DNA of 64,000 nt from Chloroflexota bacterium. GTDB taxonomy: Bacteria > Chloroflexota > UBA11872 > VXNJ01. The stretch is taken from assembly GCA_026707405.1 (NCBI GenBank), contig JAPOWW010000009.1, positions 1-64,000 of the forward strand, given 5' to 3'. The position numbers were made by a program, and so were the translations under genes. The notes under the pieces are model-generated. The model saw nothing but the letters and a program-made list of their open reading frames with translations. It searched no databases and was not told where the DNA came from. Numbering within the stretch: position 1 is the first letter of the stretch; the number at the start of each line of letters is the position of its first letter. Below, piece after piece: positions 33,482-41,717 of the stretch.

Positions 33482-34475
33482 CGAGAAACGCCTCGATCCC
33501 ATAAAGCGTTTTGGATATGCGGTGATCGGTAACCCTATCTTGCGGGAAGTTGTAGGTGCGCATCTTGGCGCTACGGTCGCCGCCGCCAATCTGCGAGCGG
33601 CGCGAGTCCCCACGGTCGGCGTCCTGTTTTTGCCGTTCAAGGTCCAGCAGCCGCGAGCGGAGAATAGCCATTGCCTTGGCGCGGTTCTTGTGCTGCGACT
33701 TCTCGTCCTGGATCGAGACGATCAGTCCGGTCGGCAGGTGCGTGATACGAACAGCGGAATCGGTGGTGTTGACGCTTTGACCGCCGTGTCCCGACGATCT
33801 GAACACGTCGATGCGAATGTCGTCCTCGTCGATTTGCACATCGATTTCCCGGGCTTCGGGCAATACGACGACCGAGGCGGCGGAGGTATGCAGCCGTCCC
33901 GACGATTCAGTAACGGGAACGCGCTGGACCCGGTGCACACCGCTTTCGTGCTTCAGGCGCTGATACGCTCCGTCTCCGCGGATGGCGATTATCGCCTCCT
34001 TGACTCCGCCCAGCTCGGTTAGGGTTTGACTCAGCAATTCGACCTTCCAACCCGACCGCTCTGCGTGGCGACCGTACATACGCGAGAGGTCGGCGGCAAA
34101 CAGCGCGGCCTCGGTGCCACCGGTACCGGCGCGGATTTCCATTATGACGGGGCGGTCGTCGTCGGGGTCCGTGGGGAGCAGCGAGCGCCTCAGCCGCTCT
34201 TCGACCTCGGTGTACTGACTGCGCAGTTCCGGCAACTCCGCGGCCGCGAACTCGGCCATCTCCGGGTCCGACATGTCGGCAGCCAACTCGACAGCCGATT
34301 CAATATCTCCTTCGATCCGGTGAAGCTCTTCTATCAGGCGGACCCTGGACTCAAGCTCGGAGTACTCCTTACCCAACTTGGCCAGCGAGCCAGGCTCCGA
34401 CGCGATCCTGGGATCGCTCAGCAGCTTCGCGAGCTCGACGAACCGAGCTTCCATAGCTTCGTAGCGCTCGTTCAT
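33405..34475 (-). CDS. prfA: Peptide chain release factor 1
   Basis: RF1 ends translation at UAA and UAG. The 356 residues have the N-terminal coiled region, IMEIRAGTGGTEA, the codon-reading tripeptide region RVPVTESSGR (PVT where PxT marks RF1), and the GGQ loop SSGHGGQSVNTTDSAVR. RSAKMRTYNFPQDRVTDHR completes the family. In an organism with a selenocysteine tRNA the UGA-reading RF2 would be a separate gene, not seen here. The ATG overlaps the DUF1385 stop by 4 bases. Confidence 0.96.
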   Translation of the reverse strand: MNERYEAMEARFVELAKLLSDPRIASEPGSLAKLGKEYSELESRVRLIEELHRIEGDIESAVELAADMSDPEMAEFAAAELPELRSQYTEVEERLRRSLLPTDPDDDRPVIMEIRAGTGGTEAALFAADLSRMYGRHAERSGWKVELLSQTLTELGGVKEAIIAIRGDGAYQRLKHESGVHRVQRVPVTESSGRLHTSAASVVVLPEAREIDVQIDEDDIRIDVFRSSGHGGQSVNTTDSAVRITHLPTGLIVSIQDEKSQHKNRAKAMAILRSRLLDLERQKQDADRGDSRRSQIGGGDRSAKMRTYNFPQDRVTDHRISKTLYGIEAFLDGEIDQLVQALIETDEAERLALAGA

Positions 34476-35488
34476 GCTCTAATCTCGAGTCCTAAATCCG
34501 CGTGTGCGGGCGCGGTTGCGAGACCCTCCGACCGCAGGACCTGCCCCATTGCGATGATGGCTACCTCAACCTGGTCCGGCGTGGGTGTCCTGGTGGTTAT
34601 AGCCTGAAGCCATAGACCGGGGGCAAGCAGCAACGTGACCAGCGGATTGCCGCGATGCGCCGCCAGAAATCGTATCAACTCGAAAGCCAGACCGGCGATG
34701 ACCGGTACGAGCAGGATTCGCGAGCCGACCCTGATTGGAAGGTCGGGCCGTCCGAGCAGGGCGAAGACGAGGATCGAGAGCAGAACGACGACGAGCAAGA
34801 AGTTGGTGCCGCAACGGGGATGCGCAGCGCTGTGCCGCATCACTCGCGCCACGGTCAGCTCGTCGCCGGCTTCGAGGGCGTTGACCGTCTTGTGCTCGGC
34901 TCCGTGATATTCGAACGTCCGGCGAATGTCGGGCAAGAGGCCGATTACGGATAGATAGGCGAGAAGAATAGCGAGGCGAATCACTCCCTCAACCAGATTG
35001 CTGACGAAATCCGACTCGATTCCGGCGTCGAGGGTGCGGACGAGAAACAGCGGAACCACGAAGAAAAGCGCGATCCCGAGCACGAGGCCCAATCCGAGGG
35101 AGACCCAGATAAACCCACCGGCTTCCGTATCGTCACCGTCGGGCTCGGCACCGTTTGTGGGCTTTTCTTCTGGCTCAACCGAGACTTCGGCGGAAAAGGC
35201 CAGGGACTTCATTCCCAGCACCAGGATGTCCCACATAGCGGCCGCGCCGCGGATCACCGGCACCCGTCGGAATGCGCGCGCGAGTCTGCCTGGCTCGATA
35301 GGTTCAGCTTTGACCACGACGTGTCCGGCGGGGTGCCGCACAGCCGTAGCCACACACTTGCGGCTACGCATCATGACGCCATCGAGCACGGCCTGCCCGC
35401 CGTACCTGATGCGTTCTTCCGTGCTGGATGATTCGGGTTGAGCGGAGTCTCGCGCGCCAGTATTCGAAGTGGTCACTAGATTTTTCAT
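34472..35488 (-). CDS. DUF1385 (YqhQ-like) membrane protein
   Basis: This 338-residue protein has family signatures RYGGQAVLDGVMMR near the start and FEYHGAEHKTVNALEAG, then HPRCGTNFLLVVV. Several membrane helices follow in the second half (about 130-165, 175-195, 225-245, 255-275). The conserved His/Glu/Cys residues suggest metal binding, but activity is not established. It lies between rpmE and prfA, an order seen in many Firmicutes and Chloroflexota, and overlaps prfA by 4 bases. Confidence 0.88.
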   Translation of the reverse strand: MKNLVTTSNTGARDSAQPESSSTEERIRYGGQAVLDGVMMRSRKCVATAVRHPAGHVVVKAEPIEPGRLARAFRRVPVIRGAAAMWDILVLGMKSLAFSAEVSVEPEEKPTNGAEPDGDDTEAGGFIWVSLGLGLVLGIALFFVVPLFLVRTLDAGIESDFVSNLVEGVIRLAILLAYLSVIGLLPDIRRTFEYHGAEHKTVNALEAGDELTVARVMRHSAAHPRCGTNFLLVVVLLSILVFALLGRPDLPIRVGSRILLVPVIAGLAFELIRFLAAHRGNPLVTLLLAPGLWLQAITTRTPTPDQVEVAIIAMGQVLRSEGLATAPAHADLGLEIRA

Positions 35489-35537
35489 GAGAAAAATGCG
35501 CCGAGGGCTGTGGACGGCCCCGGTTCCAGTTGGAGAG

Positions 35538-35756
35538 CTAGGCGCTGGCCGACTGAGCCCTTTTTTGCAGGCGGCGGTTGAATCGCTCGACCTGCCCCTG
35601 ACTGTCTACCAGCCTTTGTGTGCCGGTGAAGAACGGATGGCAGTTTGAGCAGATGTCGATGCGCATCTCGGGTTTGGTGGACCTGGTAACGAACGAGTTT
35701 CCGCACGAGCAAGTGACCACGCACTCCACGAAATTCGGGTGGATTCCCGGCTTCAT
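35538..35756 (-). CDS. rpmE: Ribosomal protein bL31 (zinc-binding form)
   Basis: The 72-residue product contains [16 protein letters not shown]-type N-terminus, the CxC (TCSCGNSF) and CxxC ([12 protein letters not shown]) pairs that hold zinc, and [18 protein letters not shown] 35756 has GGGGAGA four bases upstream; a further upstream in-frame start adds ten unrelated residues. The cysteine-bearing form is the one replaced by RpmE2 during zinc starvation in some bacteria. Confidence 0.95.
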   Translation of the reverse strand: MKPGIHPNFVECVVTCSCGNSFVTRSTKPEMRIDICSNCHPFFTGTQRLVDSQGQVERFNRRLQKRAQSASA

Positions 35757-35812
35757 GCTTTCTCCCCAAGGAACGCCGTCTATCAATAGTCGAGTTTATC
35801 ACGTGGGAAGCG

Positions 35813-36829
35813 TCAGCCTCGTGAACGATCTTCCCCCGTCGGCGAACGATCCGAGCGCGCGAGCCAGTACAACGTGGCGATCATAAGCAGTGCGAGGGCA
35901 CCCAGGGCGTACAACTTCTCCAGTCGCTGGAAATACAGAGCCACAACGCCGAAAACGGCACCGACGGCGTAATAGGCGAGCACGAGTTTCCGCGGCGAGA
36001 GACCGGCCTTGAGCAGCCTGTGGTGGAGGTGGTCGGTATCTCGCGCGTGGAACTTGCCGCCCGCGCGCAGCCTTCGCAAGATCGTCCAGGCCACCTCGAG
36101 AACGGGTATGCCAAGCACAAGCAGCGCGGTCGCGATCTTGGCTCCTCCGATGATGGCCAGGACTGCTATCAGATATCCCAGAAGATGCGCCCCAGAATCG
36201 CCCATGATGATGGAGGCTCTATGGAAGTTAAACGGCAGGAATCCCAGCGTGGCTCCGATGATCGCGAGGCCCATGGTCGCTATGGCGTATTGCCCCAAAC
36301 GTACCGAGAGCACGACCAGCACGGCGGCGGCGACCACGGCTACCCCGCCCGCAAGTCCATCCACACCGTCGACGAAATTCATGGCGTTCATCATTCCGAT
36401 GATCCAGAAGAACGTGAACGGGATCGCCACGGCCAGCGCGAGGAAGATGATTCCACCGAGCGGGTTGCTGATGCCGTCGATACGCACCCCGAACGCGACG
36501 GGAATAGCGGCGGCTACGAGCTGACCAAGGAACTTGTCGCGAGGTGACAGACCGCGCAAGTCGTCGACCAGGGTGATCGCGACGACGGCTACGGCGCCGA
36601 CGAGCAGACCGATGGCGGGTGTATCCAGCGGGACGGCGATTATGGTTCCCAGGACGAAGGCGACGAGGATTGCCGGTCCGCCGAGTCGCGGGATTGGCTT
36701 GGAGTGGATTCTGCCGGGTCCCGGCGCGTCGAGCCAGCCGAAATGGTGCCCGGTCCAGCGAGCAAGCCACGTGCCCGCGAAACCGACGGGCAATGCGATC
36801 GCCAGGGCCAGCCAGTTCACGTCGGACAC
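35813..36829 (-). CDS. WecA/TagO-type polyprenyl-phosphate sugar-1-phosphate transferase
   Basis: This integral membrane enzyme moves a HexNAc-1-phosphate from its UDP form to a polyprenyl phosphate, starting an envelope glycan. The 338 residues have about ten helices plus RIHSKPIPRLGGPAI, TLVDDLRGLSPRDKF, NAMNFVDGVDGLAGG, GDSGAHLLGY and DTDHLHHRLL. The last (HxHH) is the mark of WecA/TagO rather than MraY. GTG start with AAGGGGG upstream. Since no mraY is found in the division cluster, a dual role cannot be excluded but is not supported. Confidence 0.87.
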   Translation of the reverse strand: MSDVNWLALAIALPVGFAGTWLARWTGHHFGWLDAPGPGRIHSKPIPRLGGPAILVAFVLGTIIAVPLDTPAIGLLVGAVAVVAITLVDDLRGLSPRDKFLGQLVAAAIPVAFGVRIDGISNPLGGIIFLALAVAIPFTFFWIIGMMNAMNFVDGVDGLAGGVAVVAAAVLVVLSVRLGQYAIATMGLAIIGATLGFLPFNFHRASIIMGDSGAHLLGYLIAVLAIIGGAKIATALLVLGIPVLEVAWTILRRLRAGGKFHARDTDHLHHRLLKAGLSPRKLVLAYYAVGAVFGVVALYFQRLEKLYALGALALLMIATLYWLARSDRSPTGEDRSRG

Positions 36830-36920
36830 GAAGCCCCCTTCGTCAAGGGTCGCGGCGCCAGCATGTGGGAAGTATATGTCTTAGCGTCGGGCCGGATCGT
36901 CCGAACTATAGCGACTCAGT

Positions 36921-36971
36921 GTTTTGACCCTGTTTCAAGTTTTGACCCTGTTTCAACTGGAGTAATACAAT
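36921..36971 (+). promoter_or_regulatory. rpsU promoter with duplicated 18-bp upstream element
   Basis: An 18-base unit (GTTTTGACCCTGTTTCAA) is repeated exactly twice, at 36921-36938 and 36939-36956. The second copy supplies the -35 box TTGACC (36942-36947). After 18 bases follows TACAAT (36966-36971). The RNA would start about 97 bases before rpsU. The rest of the 36,830-37,074 gap shows nothing else. Confidence 0.5.
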
Positions 36972-37074
36972 AAAGTCCCGTTTAAGAACGTAACGTAGCG
37001 TGCGTTCATAACTTTCGGGATACAGAGTTCCCATATCGTCGAGCCGGGGAGTTCACAGGAAAAGCGAGGTCTTA

Positions 37075-37299
37075 TTGCCGACACAAGTTTCACTTGGCCC
37101 AAACGAATCGTTCGAAGCCGGTCTGCGCCGCTTTAACAAGCGGGTACAGCAGGATGGCATTTTGGCTGAAGCGCGCAGACGCAAGCATTTTGAAAAGCCC
37201 AGTGTGCGCCGGAAGAAGAAGGAAGCTGCCAGAGATCGCAAGGCGCGCAGGGCCGCCCTGAAGGCTTCCAAGGCTCTGAACTCCGAATACGCGTTTTAG
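37075..37299 (+). CDS. rpsU: Ribosomal protein bS21
   Basis: The 74-residue basic protein of the small subunit helps initiation. It shows [42 protein letters not shown] in family order, followed by [10 protein letters not shown] and a longer Ala/Lys-rich tail. TTG 37075 is the start, preceded by GCGAGG. It is next to yqeY, its common partner. Confidence 0.93.
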   Translation: MPTQVSLGPNESFEAGLRRFNKRVQQDGILAEARRRKHFEKPSVRRKKKEAARDRKARRAALKASKALNSEYAF

Positions 37300-37357
37300 C
37301 CGACTCTTCATACACCGTCTTCAGGTCGGCCGTTTTGTCTATGCGAGATAGCACGCG

Positions 37358-37804
37358 ATGCCCGTAGCCGACCAGATCTTCGAAGACCTCAAGCAAGCGA
37401 TGCGCGACCGCGACAAGGCGCGCGTCACCGCCCTGCGCTTCATAAGAAGCGAGATCCAGAAAGCGGAAAAAGCAAGTCGTAAACCGCTGGACGACTCTGC
37501 GGTAGTCCAGAATCTGGCGACTCAGGCGCGCCGCCGCCGGGAGTCGATAGAGGAGTACAAGAAGGCGAGGCGGGAGGAGCTTGTCGCCAAGGAGACCGCC
37601 GAGCTTGACATAATTCTGTCGTACATGCCCAAGCAGCTTAGCAGGGAGGAGATAGCCGACGCGGCGCGGGAGATAATCGCGGACGTCCAGGCAAGCGCTC
37701 CCAGGGACATGGGCAAGGTGATGGGGCCGTTGATGGCCCGGCTTCGAGGCAGGGCCGACGGAGCGACATGTTCCCAAATCGTGCGTGAGCTACTGGGCGC
37801 TTAG
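37358..37804 (+). CDS. yqeY: GatB/YqeY-domain protein
   Basis: The 148 residues match the free-standing YqeY family related to the tail domain of the GatB amidotransferase subunit: DLKQAMRDRDKARVTALRFIRSEI, EEYKKARREELVAKETAEL, ILSYMPKQLSREEI, and DMGKVMGPLMARLRGRADG. A role linked to tRNA amidation is presumed from the domain only. It lies between rpsU and ybeY on the same strand. Confidence 0.93.
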   Translation: MPVADQIFEDLKQAMRDRDKARVTALRFIRSEIQKAEKASRKPLDDSAVVQNLATQARRRRESIEEYKKARREELVAKETAELDIILSYMPKQLSREEIADAAREIIADVQASAPRDMGKVMGPLMARLRGRADGATCSQIVRELLGA

Positions 37805-37842
37805 CAACCGGGCGCAGCGTCCACGGCGGGTCTGACATCGAC

Positions 37843-38301
37843 TTGGCGGCGCGGGTTGAAGTTTTGTCGGAGACGCAGGAGCCGGTCTCCAAATCGCTGG
37901 TCGAATTGATTAGCGCCGTATGCCGTGCGGCGGTTGAGCGGGCCGGGATCGATCAGGATGTCGAGTTCGCCTGCTTGTTGACCGACGGCCCGGCGATGCG
38001 CCGACTCAATCGCCAGTTTCGGGCGATCGACCGCGAGACCGACGTGCTGGCGTTTGCGCGAGACGAATCGGCTCCAGGCGGGGATATCGCCATCGCCATC
38101 GACCAGGCACTGGCAGCGGCGGACAGCAACGGCTCGACCGTCGAAGCCGAAGTCGCCTATCTCGCCGCTCACGCGGCGCTGCACTTGCTGGGCCACGATC
38201 ACCATTCCGACGACGACTACGAGAGGATGCTCGTCGAGGAAGATGAAGTGTTAGCGATTATCGGCGTGGCCAATCCGCGGCGTTCCGAAGAGACGGACTG
38301 A
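37843..38301 (+). CDS. ybeY: Endoribonuclease YbeY
   Basis: YbeY is a zinc RNase for 16S rRNA 3'-end maturation and ribosome quality control. The 152 residues show LLTDGPAMRRLNRQFR, the segment TDVLAFA (usually TDVLSFP), and the metal site HAALHLLGHDHHSDDDYERM, matching HxxxHxxxxxH. TTG start without a strong ribosome-binding site. It lies 14 bases before ispE. Confidence 0.93.
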   Translation: MAARVEVLSETQEPVSKSLVELISAVCRAAVERAGIDQDVEFACLLTDGPAMRRLNRQFRAIDRETDVLAFARDESAPGGDIAIAIDQALAAADSNGSTVEAEVAYLAAHAALHLLGHDHHSDDDYERMLVEEDEVLAIIGVANPRRSEETD

Positions 38302-38315
38302 CCTCCCCGAGACCG

Positions 38316-39188
38316 ATGACCGAGACACTGACGCTCAAGTCGTTCGCGAAGATCAACCTCGGCCTCGAGGTTTTGGGAAAGCGCCCGGACGGATATCACG
38401 AGCTGATATCGGTAATGCAGTCGATCAGCCTGCATGACGTCCTGACGATATCGAAGTCGACCGACATTACCGTGGACGGGGACGTTCCGCGAGACTTGCC
38501 GGAAGGCGATCTCGTAAGACAAGCCGCCGATTTGCTCGGAGAGACCATTGGAATAGCGCAAGGCGCGCACCTGAATCTGCGCAAGGCGATTCCGATAGGG
38601 GCGGGTCTTGGCGGAGGCAGCTCCAACGCCGCGTGCGCGCTGCTGGGACTCAATCTGCTGTGGGGAGCGGCACTGACGCTCGACGAGCTGACGGCGCTGG
38701 CGGCGGAGCTTGGCTCGGACGTGGCGTTTTTCCTGCGGGGCGGGACGGCGCTCGCGAGAGGACGTGGGCACGAGATGTCGGCACTTCCAGAATCGCCCCG
38801 GCATGAGGTCGTGATCGCCATGCCGGATCAGTCTCTCTCGACGGCTCGCGTCTACGACAGTGTCAGACCCCACCATTTCTCGGACGGAACGGCCACGCTC
38901 GCGCTGGCCGAGGGGATTCGTGACGGCCCGCTGCTGTATTCGCGAATACGAAACTCGCTTCAGGCGCCGGCGGTCCGATTGCTTGGGGGGATTAACGGGC
39001 TTATCGCGGAGCTGAGACGGCTAGGGGCGAAGGCGAGCATCGTGTCGGGGAGTGGAAGCGCGTGTTTTGGACTATTTGCGGAGCATGAACCGGCCCGTCG
39101 GGCCGCCGCCGTGCTGGCGGCGGCGGGTTACTGGAGCAGAACGTGCACGTTCGTGAGGGCGTGGAACGGACGGCCACCATTGGCGTAA
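38316..39188 (+). CDS. ispE: 4-diphosphocytidyl-2-C-methyl-D-erythritol kinase
   Basis: IspE phosphorylates CDP-ME in the MEP pathway for isoprenoid precursors, supplying the polyprenyl synthase at 6 kb. The 290-residue GHMP kinase has SFAKINLGLEVLGKRPDGYHEL, the ATP loop PIGAGLGGGSSNAA, SDVAFFLRGGTALARGRG, and the third motif SIVSGSGSACFGLF. Length and motifs are normal. It follows ybeY closely. Confidence 0.96.
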   Translation: MTETLTLKSFAKINLGLEVLGKRPDGYHELISVMQSISLHDVLTISKSTDITVDGDVPRDLPEGDLVRQAADLLGETIGIAQGAHLNLRKAIPIGAGLGGGSSNAACALLGLNLLWGAALTLDELTALAAELGSDVAFFLRGGTALARGRGHEMSALPESPRHEVVIAMPDQSLSTARVYDSVRPHHFSDGTATLALAEGIRDGPLLYSRIRNSLQAPAVRLLGGINGLIAELRRLGAKASIVSGSGSACFGLFAEHEPARRAAAVLAAAGYWSRTCTFVRAWNGRPPLA

Positions 39189-39266
39189 ACGGATGGGGCG
39201 GTCTTTTAGGGGCGGTCTTTTAGTTGATAAGTATTAGAATAGGGTCACTGCCGGAACGGTAGCTGC

Positions 39267-39341
39267 GGCGACGTGGCCAAGTGGTTAAGGCAGGGGTCTG
39301 CAAAACCCTTATCGTCGGTTCGATTCCGACCGTCGCCTCCA
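39267..39341 (+). tRNA. tRNA-Cys (anticodon GCA), CCA encoded
   Basis: The acceptor stem GGCGACG pairs with CGTCGCC. The D arm holds GGCCAAGTGGTTAAGGC, and the anticodon loop CTGCAAA sits on a GGGGT/ACCCT stem. The T arm is GTCGG-TTCGATT-CCGAC. The discriminator is T, the cysteine identity base, followed by encoded CCA. A perfect 14-bp tandem duplication (39196-39223) and TAGAAT (39235-39240) lie upstream. Confidence 0.97.
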
Positions 39342-39448
39342 GTCGAGCTGATGTGTTCGATCCTCCAGTTTCCGACACCCTCACCCGGTCTGGTTTCATA
39401 GTGAAAAAGACCCGCCTGGGCCCGCCAATTGGAGGTCTGCGGACCCTT

Positions 39449-41251
39449 CTAGGCGAAGGCGAGCTCGCGCACCCGCCTCCAGATGCGTGATGCCATCCGG
39501 TCGAAGTCGTCGGTTCCGCGGACGATTGCGACGTTGTCGTCTCCGAAATGCTGATGGAGCCACGCCACCACCGAGTTGACGCTGCTGACGTCGGTCGGCG
39601 CGTTCGTGTTACCCGCGTTCACCATCCTCTCGACTACGGCGCGAACGGAGTCACGAGAGGGCTGCCGCAGGCGTTCGCTCGCGACCACCGCGCCTTGTTC
39701 GATGGCAAACAGCTCGACCTCGTCCGGTCCGGCGCCATGATCGAAAATGATCGCCCTGACTCCGGCCAGTCCTCCAGCGACCGGACTCGGGACGCCGCGA
39801 ACTCTGCGAAGTCGTCTGCGAATCTTGTGGGCCACGCCTTCCTCAGTATCGGAGGCTACCCCGAGGAGGTCGATCGCTGCCTTGGGACCGTGGAGCAGAA
39901 AACTCCGTGCCGCCCGGTAGTTGATCTCAGACTCGATCTCAAACCGCCTTCTACGGGAAGGCATTTCGAAGACCCGGCGCACCGTGGCGGCGAGCCCACG
40001 CGCGGCGGCAGCCGTCCTGTACGGCCCCGTATAGACCGCGCCGTCGTCTGTGATCTCACTGACGCAGCCGATCACGGGATCGTCTTCGCCGCCCAGCCGC
40101 ACGAACCTGGGTGGAGAGCGACGCCGAAGCTGAACGTTGAACGCGGGTTGGAGCTGACGGATTCGCTCGACCTCCAGCAGGGTCGCGGAGAAGTCGGAGC
40201 CGGTGACCTCGTGATCTATGGACGCCGTGGCTTCGAGCAGTCCCTGCCAGGTTTTTCGGGCGGCTCTTGCGCCAGTAAAGTGACTGCGGACTCGACGTTG
40301 CAGCGATTTGGACTTGCCGACGTAGAGCGCGTCGCCGTCGACTCCGCGGAAGACGTACACCCCCGGCAGCGCGGGCAGATTGAGGGAAGCCCATCTGGCC
40401 AGCTCCGCCCTCCTTCGCGGCAACCCGCGATTGTCAGCGCCGATCACGAAATCTCGAAGGTCGGCGACGGTGGCGAGTCCGCGTTCCTTTGCCAGGCTGG
40501 TTAGACGCCGAAAAAGCTCAGCCGCGTTTCTGGCGTCAGGCAGCGCGCGATGCGCCGCCTCGACGTTTACGTCGAAATGTGCGAGACCGGCCTGCAAGCC
40601 GAGCTGTTTGAGTTCCGGAACCAGCGCGGCCAGAAGCTCCATGGTGTCCAGCCCGTCGCCGGGGAAACGCGGACGTCTCGCCCAAATGGCTTCGTGGTTC
40701 AGAAAGGCGAGGTCGGCGGGCAGATTGTGCGACACAAGAATCGCGCCGTTCGCGAATGCGGCGAACTCATCCAGGACCGTCTCGACCGGCGGGGCGTCGT
40801 GAAGCTGCTCCGGCAAGATTCCCGTCAAGGACGATATGAATCGCGGCAGCCGGCGGGCCAGCCTTACGAAGGACGAGTATTCGGCGCATTCACCACTGGA
40901 GCTGAATCTGATGCCCGCGAGCTCGATGATGCGGTGCCGCCCCGATCTGCCGCCGTTACTCTCGACATCAAAGGCGACGAACTCCGCTTGGTCTATTAGC
41001 TTCCGCCCCAGGTCCCAGTTGGCGAGCGAGCAGACGCCGCGGTTGTCGATGAGAAAGCGGGCGTCGGCTCGAAGCAGGGCTGCTGCTTCCTGGACAAGCC
41101 GCCCCGGAAGCTTGCCGCGGAGCGCGAGCGAGTGCTGGACTACCGTATCCAGCGGAACGGGCTCGCCCCGGCCGGACAGATATGTGTAGGCCGATTCCAC
41201 AACGCTGCTGCGCCGACCGTCGGCGTGCTCGGACGAGGTTGGATATTTCAT
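39449..41251 (-). CDS. DnaQ-like DEDDh exonuclease fused to GIY-YIG (UvrC/Cho-like) nuclease
   Basis: The 600-residue protein has an N-terminal helical or winged-helix region (about 15-80) and a 3'-5' exonuclease domain (about 90-255). The exonuclease acidic residues are in FDVESNG (D95, E97), HNLPADLAFL (D180) and HRALPDA (H234, D239). A GIY-YIG domain follows (about 293-370) with GVYVF, ALYVGKSKSLQRRVRSHF and a catalytic-type Arg. The last 230 residues resemble no domain I recognise. Exonuclease-UvrC N-domain fusions are known, for instance in mycobacteria. A DNA repair role is inferred. The ATG overlaps the upstream gene stop by one base. Confidence 0.85.
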   Translation of the reverse strand: MKYPTSSEHADGRRSSVVESAYTYLSGRGEPVPLDTVVQHSLALRGKLPGRLVQEAAALLRADARFLIDNRGVCSLANWDLGRKLIDQAEFVAFDVESNGGRSGRHRIIELAGIRFSSSGECAEYSSFVRLARRLPRFISSLTGILPEQLHDAPPVETVLDEFAAFANGAILVSHNLPADLAFLNHEAIWARRPRFPGDGLDTMELLAALVPELKQLGLQAGLAHFDVNVEAAHRALPDARNAAELFRRLTSLAKERGLATVADLRDFVIGADNRGLPRRRAELARWASLNLPALPGVYVFRGVDGDALYVGKSKSLQRRVRSHFTGARAARKTWQGLLEATASIDHEVTGSDFSATLLEVERIRQLQPAFNVQLRRRSPPRFVRLGGEDDPVIGCVSEITDDGAVYTGPYRTAAAARGLAATVRRVFEMPSRRRRFEIESEINYRAARSFLLHGPKAAIDLLGVASDTEEGVAHKIRRRLRRVRGVPSPVAGGLAGVRAIIFDHGAGPDEVELFAIEQGAVVASERLRQPSRDSVRAVVERMVNAGNTNAPTDVSSVNSVVAWLHQHFGDDNVAIVRGTDDFDRMASRIWRRVRELAFA

Positions 41252-41649
41252 CAGCTTCGCTTATCGTCGGGCTTCTGACCGAGCACCGCCGAGCCGATGA
41301 CTCCGACGATGGCCATTATCAGCGCTCCAAGCAGCAAATAGGTGAAGCTCTCGACCTCAATAGCTTCGATGAAGGTGTCGGCCAACCAGAATATGAGCGC
41401 ACCGATCAGAAAGTGGGTAAGTCCCAATGTAGCAAGCGTGAGCAGGCACTTGATCGGGCCGAGCAGCGTGTTGAGCGCGGGACGCACAAGTGAATTCAAC
41501 GCAGCCAGGACGGCCGCGAAACCGGCGGCGGTGGACCAGTATTCGGGGGTGTCGCTTGGAGGAAGTGATACGTGCGGGTTCAAGACCGCCGAGACGAGCA
41601 CTATCCCGAGAAAGCCCGAGGCCCACTGAACGAGTAACCGTCTAAGCAT
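41251..41649 (-). CDS. Small four-TM membrane protein (PF04020/DUF360, phage-holin-IV-like)
   Basis: The 132 residues form four hydrophobic helices. The central piece LNSLVRPALNTLLGPIKCLLTLATLGLTHFLIGALIF matches, in parts, the conserved Rp-P-lt-LTLGl-f pattern of the PF04020 family. Despite the holin label, members are ordinary chromosomal membrane proteins of unknown role, and no lysis genes are nearby. It starts 68 bases after the dehydrogenase and is coupled to the nuclease gene by TGATG. Confidence 0.8.
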   Translation of the reverse strand: MLRRLLVQWASGFLGIVLVSAVLNPHVSLPPSDTPEYWSTAAGFAAVLAALNSLVRPALNTLLGPIKCLLTLATLGLTHFLIGALIFWLADTFIEAIEVESFTYLLLGALIMAIVGVIGSAVLGQKPDDKRS

Positions 41650-41717
41650 TTTCAGGGAACGCAGGCGATGGCATTCAATCCGGGCTGCGGCGCGGGTCCT
41701 TCAGAGATGATCTCCGG

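Noticed and set aside
41251-41649. Holin-like gene as a sign of a prophage
   Set aside because: The PF04020 group is ordinary chromosomal; no phage structural, lysis or integrase genes are present.
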